Positions 61,801 to 64,000 of a DNA stretch of 64,000 nt are shown here, piece by piece; the first letter of the stretch is position 1; every line of letters starts with the position of its first letter. The position numbers and the translations under genes were made by a program. The notes beneath the pieces are model-generated. The model was given only the letters and a program-made list of their open reading frames with translations, ran no database searches and had not been told where the DNA came from. This stretch comes from Phoronis australis (lineage: Eukaryota; Phoronida; Phoronidae): the NCBI GenBank assembly GCA_002633005.1, contig NMRA01000010.1:1274982-1338981 (forward strand), in the 5' to 3' direction.

Positions 61801-62680
61801 CAGGATTTTGAGTGACGGCTTAACTGACCAATTAGAACGCAGCATTCTTGACACACCGCCATTTTACCTGACAAACAACACTTTGTCAGGTAAAATTTAT
61901 TGTTTGTCTCTCGATTTTTTACAGGGGTGGAGCTTACGATAGGTCAATTCTTCTGACTGAACTAAATAGAAATTTCTTAGCCCACTGATAATCACGATGA
62001 GACCAATTTTATAACTGCGACTTAAATTATTTTTGCCAAAAATCTCCGGTTAATTGCCCTTTTAAATATTGTTCATGAAGGTCCCAAGAGCCACTCACCT
62101 TTCTCCCTGTTGAATTGACTTTTACGTAGTCTTGATTGTTCGTCAGTGTCTTGCGTCTATGGAAAGTATCCTAGATAAGGGACACGGAATGGAGCGCGCC
62201 TGGTTCACTGCAAGCTCTTGCGGGTTTTGCTATTCCCTGAGCAAGAAAACACACACCAATGTTTATTTAGGCGTTAAATGTCAAAACTACGCGACTGCGG
62301 GTACGGGACAAATACAGTACATTGGGTTATTCAGGTTCTTCCATTATTAGAAAGTAAATGTGATCGAATTGGGGCTCCACGTGATCCGGCCCTCCATCTC
62401 TACGATCTTTAGGCCTTCTTCTGTTACGCATGTGAATGGGTGACTTCTAATGTAAGGGAACTCGACGGCTTTCTTTTTGTCTTCTAAATGATCTACCATT
62501 TACATTCACAAAGGTGTTTCGTTGTACTGTTTCTTCAATTTCAGGAATCATCGTATTCCGTGCTACAGAATACCTAAACCGAACCTGAAAGTGTTCGACT
62601 CCGATGTATCCAGGCGCTCGCACCTTCATCGTCACGGCGGGTTTCACCGATCTAAATACTATTTTAAGTACCATTACTAG
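40771..62680 (+). CDS. Animal haem peroxidase (myeloperoxidase/peroxidasin superfamily), 16 exons
   Basis: Exons: 40,771-40,811; 42,427-42,590; 45,113-45,254; 45,677-45,909; 46,256-46,435; 47,629-47,740; 48,603-48,709; 49,375-49,476; 50,648-50,755; 51,568-51,838; 52,932-53,038; 53,485-53,624; 54,174-54,379; 57,698-57,873; 58,374-58,479; 62,545-62,680. Every intron is GT-AG and every junction keeps phase, giving 776 residues plus stop, near myeloperoxidase length. The enzyme uses H2O2 to oxidise halides, thiocyanate or phenols, normally secreted or in vesicles. Seen: [10 protein letters not shown] (161-170); QFLDHD with distal Q240, D243 (haem ester), H244 and calcium D245; calcium loop T336, Y338, D340, S342; catalytic R400 and haem-linking E403 followed by M404 in RISEM; proximal H505 in FRVGHTF; N592 in [12 protein letters not shown]-terminal cysteine pair in YCNN and IPCYR. 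No Ig, LRR or VWC domains, so not a full peroxidasin. Confidence 0.9.
40812..42426 (+). other. Peroxidase intron 1 (tentative)
   Basis: No gene or repeat with a second copy in the window, apart from a short TAAA/ATAA run at 41,567-41,585. Confidence 0.45.
42427..42590 (+). CDS. Peroxidase exon 2 (signal-like segment and propeptide)
   Basis: Acceptor TTTTACAG, donor GTAAGT. It begins with a hydrophobic run [11 protein letters not shown] (15-25) that could be the core of a signal peptide, then a helical, charged stretch ([16 protein letters not shown]) like peroxidase propeptides, with a possible N-glycosylation site at N52. The 3' boundary is firmer than the 5' one. Confidence 0.6.
42591..45112 (+). 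other. Peroxidase intron 2
   Basis: A 2.5-kb intron. Open frames at 43,601-43,879 and 44,574-44,906 have no motif that I recognise. No transposon coding was identified. Confidence 0.6.
45113..45254 (+). CDS. Peroxidase exon 3
   Basis: Acceptor CACTTTTCAG, donor GTGAGT. Encodes residues 70-115 ([12 protein letters not shown] to LMGLVK). The phase 1 and phase 2 joints match both neighbours. The family usually has a variable propeptide here, so support is mainly phase and splice sites. Confidence 0.75.
45677..45909 (+). CDS. Peroxidase exon 4
   Basis: Encodes residues 117-193, containing two N-terminal cysteines and the hallmark [14 protein letters not shown] and [12 protein letters not shown] that open the mature catalytic chain. 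Confidence 0.93.
46256..46435 (+). CDS. Peroxidase exon 5 (distal haem side)
   Basis: Encodes [10 protein letters not shown] and [18 protein letters not shown]. Gln240, Asp243 and His244 match the distal Gln, haem-ester Asp and distal His of myeloperoxidase, and Asp245 is the calcium ligand. Confidence 0.95.
46979..47541. mobile_element. Inverted-repeat MITE in peroxidase intron 5
   Basis: The left arm (TTTTACGCGTTGAAA; TTTTTAAAGGAGTAACTTTT; CGCGTTGAAATGTGCTTAAT) is mirrored in the right arm, whose complement reads ATTTTACGCGTTGAAATGTG and TTTTTTAAAGTAATATCTTT. The middle repeats TTAATCTACGCG-like words. It is non-coding and ends about 90 bp before exon 6. Confidence 0.75.
47629..47740 (+). 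CDS. Peroxidase exon 6
   Basis: Encodes a Lys-rich segment ([13 protein letters not shown] to VQLKN, residues 255-290) between the distal helix and the IPKGDPHF block; the position and Cys content fit the family's variable loop. Acceptor CATACAG, donor GTGAGT, phase 1 in and 2 out. Confidence 0.85.
48603..48709 (+). CDS. Peroxidase exon 7
   Basis: Encodes [13 protein letters not shown] and [15 protein letters not shown], a near-invariant block of animal peroxidases. Confidence 0.93.
49375..49476 (+). CDS. Peroxidase exon 8 (calcium loop)
   Basis: Encodes [20 protein letters not shown]. Thr336, Tyr338, Asp340 and Ser342 occupy the calcium-ligand pattern T-x-F/Y-x-D-x-S. Confidence 0.94.
49780..50335. 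repeat. ATTGTC-rich segment with a 21-bp tandem repeat (intron 8)
   Basis: ATATTGTCGCC, TATTGTCGCACC, ATATTGTCACCC, ATATTGTCTCTC and ATATTGTCGACAG recur through intron 8. A 21-bp unit GGCCACTCGGGGTCTCCTGA+G lies twice in tandem at 50,235-50,276. It may be a MITE, but its ends are not resolved. Confidence 0.45.
50648..50755 (+). CDS. Peroxidase exon 9
   Basis: Encodes [15 protein letters not shown] and [14 protein letters not shown], the variable loop with a cysteine pair that precedes the catalytic Arg. Confidence 0.9.
50846..50940. repeat. CAGA microsatellite (intron 9)
   Basis: An imperfect (CAGA)n array with CAGG and CAGT interruptions. Confidence 0.9.
51568..51838 (+). CDS. Peroxidase exon 10 (catalytic Arg, haem-linking Glu)
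   Basis: The largest exon. [18 protein letters not shown] and [14 protein letters not shown] are followed by [20 protein letters not shown]. Arg400 and Glu403 align with catalytic Arg239 and haem-linking Glu242 of mature human myeloperoxidase; Met404 aligns with Met243. Confidence 0.96.
52932..53038 (+). CDS. Peroxidase exon 11 (proximal His)
   Basis: Encodes [20 protein letters not shown] followed by INKFFKR. His505 is the proximal haem ligand. The true donor is GTACGT at 53,039; the GTAGGA inside the exon at 52,977 would remove the His and is not used. Confidence 0.93.
53485..53624 (+). CDS. Peroxidase exon 12
   Basis: Encodes [19 protein letters not shown] and [20 protein letters not shown], matching the family's F-x-N-P ... 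L-R-G-L-x-x-x-x-x-Q block. It ends in phase 0. Confidence 0.94.
54174..54379 (+). CDS. Peroxidase exon 13
   Basis: Encodes [24 protein letters not shown] and FRKWCGL. The N-I-Q-R-G-R-D-H-G box is diagnostic, and Asn592 hydrogen-bonds the proximal His in the family. Confidence 0.95.
55184..57666. mobile_element. 2.5-kb long-TIR DNA element in peroxidase intron 13
   Basis: The ends are inverted copies of about 170 bp: left 55,184-55,352, right 57,496-57,666. Both start TGATACGCCGTAAAA and share GTTACATTTTACG words, GTCGAATGCACATGCGA and ACGAAACCAACGTCA. GTGCA stands on both sides (55,178 and 57,667), a probable 5-bp target duplication, with one uncertain base at the left. The interior contains only short frames (for example 57,196-57,002 minus), so it looks non-autonomous or decayed. 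The superfamily is not assigned. Confidence 0.85.
57698..57873 (+). CDS. Peroxidase exon 14
   Basis: Encodes [39 protein letters not shown] and DRFYFEN, all conserved. The acceptor CCTTAG lies only 26 bp after the target-site copy of an inserted 2.5-kb element. Confidence 0.95.
58374..58479 (+). CDS. Peroxidase exon 15
   Basis: Encodes [20 protein letters not shown], the segment carrying the first cysteine of the C-terminal disulphide. Confidence 0.92.
59250..59425 (+). pseudogene. P2X7-ballast-like cysteine protein, copy 2 (broken)
   Basis: [18 protein letters not shown], then, in another frame, [11 protein letters not shown], a TAG stop at 59,381, and [10 protein letters not shown]. Same order and same type of frame change as in copy 1, with an extra stop and a Val inserted in the last Cys pair. 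The acidic N-terminus is not traceable. Confidence 0.6.
59445..59785 (-). pseudogene. Ser-rich CxxC protein, copy 2 (frameshifted)
   Basis: The minus-strand frame gives [18 protein letters not shown] and GCQVCCEGV, matching the convergent frame of copy 1; the upstream half (59,510-59,785) lies in a different frame. Retention of the frame in both copies suggests it is a real product of the element. Confidence 0.5.
60240..62540 (+). other. Rest of peroxidase intron 15
   Basis: AT-rich with no coding signal. It includes a perfect 15-bp hairpin at 61,861-61,896. Confidence 0.6.
62545..62680 (+). CDS. Peroxidase exon 16 and stop
   Basis: Acceptor TTCAATTTCAG. Encodes [17 protein letters not shown] and a His/Arg-rich tail ([17 protein letters not shown]) ending at TAG 62,678-62,680. 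The Cys would pair with that of exon 15. The preceding intron is about 4 kb, but phase and the Cys support the join. Confidence 0.78.
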
Positions 62681-62815
62681 TACCGAGCTACACTATTGCA
62701 AAATGAATAGCCACATCTCTTTTTTGTGGAGGTACGCGTGGAAATGACAAGAAAAATTCAGTCCGGTTACGCTCTTCTGAGCTCGTCACTCAACGTGAAG
62801 ACTATTGTGACGTAC

Positions 62816-62821
62816 AATAAA
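62816..62821 (+). promoter_or_regulatory. Polyadenylation signal AATAAA of the peroxidase gene
   Basis: AATAAA 136 bp after the peroxidase stop codon, followed by TGTGTATCTCTGTGT, a plausible GT-rich downstream element. Confidence 0.6.
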
Positions 62822-63010
62822 CATTGTGTATCTCTGTGTAAGGGTAACATTTTATTGCCATTAGAATGACGAATTATGGAATAAGAAGTACGGCAGCAGT
62901 TAGTCAAGTGCCCCATAGACACACAGAATATGATTGGGGCGTGTTGTAAAGAGATGTGGCCCTTTTGTTTAAATTTTATTTTTTGTACATGTGCATCTTT
63001 GTACCCCATT

Positions 63011-63056
63011 ATATACACACACACCCGCACGCACGCACACACACACACATATATAA
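63011..63056. repeat. CA-rich microsatellite
   Basis: TATACACACAC, then CCGCACGCACG, then an (AC)n run and ATATATA. Open frames through it are artefacts. Confidence 0.9.
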
Positions 63057-63059
63057 ACT

Positions 63060-64000
63060 ACCGTCTTTACAAGGAGTAGTTTCGCATGGGAAAAAAGTTG
63101 TGGATCCAGAGGGATCCGATTTAGCCACTTTGTATTGCTATTTTTGAAGAATGTGGCAGTTCGTTGTACCATAGACTATAGTACAAGGACCGCCAACTCC
63201 GTAACTTCCTACTCCGTAACTTTCAAGGGACGAAATCTGTGCTCCTACAGAAGCAATGACATCATATTCACTAGCGACACCTAGCCAAATTATCTGGTGT
63301 TATTTCCGGCAAGTACCTCGTCTGCTAATCATGGTCGACTGTTGTGTCGTCACAATTCACTAATCCAAACTGGGCCAGATAATTTAGCAGAGTGGCACCT
63401 CCTCTATGATATTGCGCAAGAAAATAACGGAGTGACGAATCTGTTGTCTCCCATCTATGATTGTACCAAAATCACCTTTATCTGTGATCCTTGCTTAGCG
63501 TCTTATGAAACCAAGCTGGAAATGTTATTTTCAAATGAACAATCGTGAAGGGAAATATGACTTGCACTGAATAGTTCATAAACTTGATTATTTTTCTTTG
63601 CTTGCTTATAAAATAAACAAAAATAATTTGCAACCGATATCAAGAACTTTTTATTAGGTACCACGCACATGCATGGAGTGGACGCCGATGCAGCGGATTC
63701 GTTTTGTTTATAGTCGAAGACAATCCGACTCCGGTGACATCCAATTAACGTTCATGTAGTGAAATAGATTTTTCACAGTCTTCTGAAGTCATATAGTTGC
63801 ACTACCTCTATATAAGAGAACATGAACCAAATCTTAGAAACTTTGAGCATTTATATCACATGAAAAATGATCATGTTATTGAAACTGTTTGCTGCTCTTC
63901 TAAATTTTACTAAGATGACATGGCCACGTGACTCAGTCATGGACAAATTGATCTAAAGACAAAAATCCAAGTACACAGGTTTATGCTTTCAGAAAATATA
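63060..64000. other. Non-coding end of window, nothing recognised
   Basis: No gene supported. The open frame at 63,297-63,548 shows no motif. A palindromic word TGTACCATAGACTATAGTAC lies near 63,165, followed by two CTCCGTAACTT repeats. Confidence 0.5.

Overview
This window is animal nuclear DNA. It is AT-rich, has spliced genes with GT-AG introns, and is crowded with decayed transposons. The mix suits a marine invertebrate: animal haem peroxidase, intronless rhodopsin-like receptors, I-clade and endonuclease-type LINEs, Ty3/gypsy, hAT, and DNA elements carrying P2X7-tail-like cysteine domains. The phylum cannot be fixed from this sequence alone.

1-32 kb: two intact single-exon class A GPCR genes (3,713-2,736 and 24,345-23,368, both minus strand) encode 325-residue paralogues differing at about 41 positions. 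They lie in a direct segmental duplication (copy A about 1,250-4,535; copy B about 19,090-20,245 plus 23,362-25,229). Each copy keeps a TATA box at the same distance from the ATG. Between and after them are relics: a LINE RNase H/zinc-knuckle end (10.35-11.15 kb), a hAT transposase pseudogene (17.7-18.8 kb, minus), a fragment of a repeat-associated family (26.2-26.9 kb, minus), a gypsy integrase remnant (28.8-29.6 kb), two MITE families with one copy nested in another, and two tRNA-like sequences.

32-41 kb: a LINE endonuclease fragment is split by a 627-bp MITE with a likely 5-bp target duplication. It is followed by a truncated copy of an element that encodes a P2X7-ballast-like cysteine domain on one strand and a CxxC protein on the other. 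The rest of this interval has no recognisable gene.

40.8-62.7 kb: the main gene is a plus-strand animal haem peroxidase. I assembled 16 exons with continuous phase, giving 2,331 coding bases (776 residues plus stop) and a poly(A) signal at 62,816. Exons 3-16 are well supported; exons 1-2 are tentative. The active site looks complete: distal Gln/Asp/His, catalytic Arg, haem-linking Glu, proximal His, and a calcium loop. A Met sits next to the haem-linking Glu, as in vertebrate myeloperoxidase. Its introns hold a 2.5-kb element with about 170-bp inverted repeats ending 26-32 bp before exon 14, an inverted-repeat MITE, and a complete-ended second copy of the P2X7-like element.

62.8-64 kb: microsatellite and unassigned sequence.
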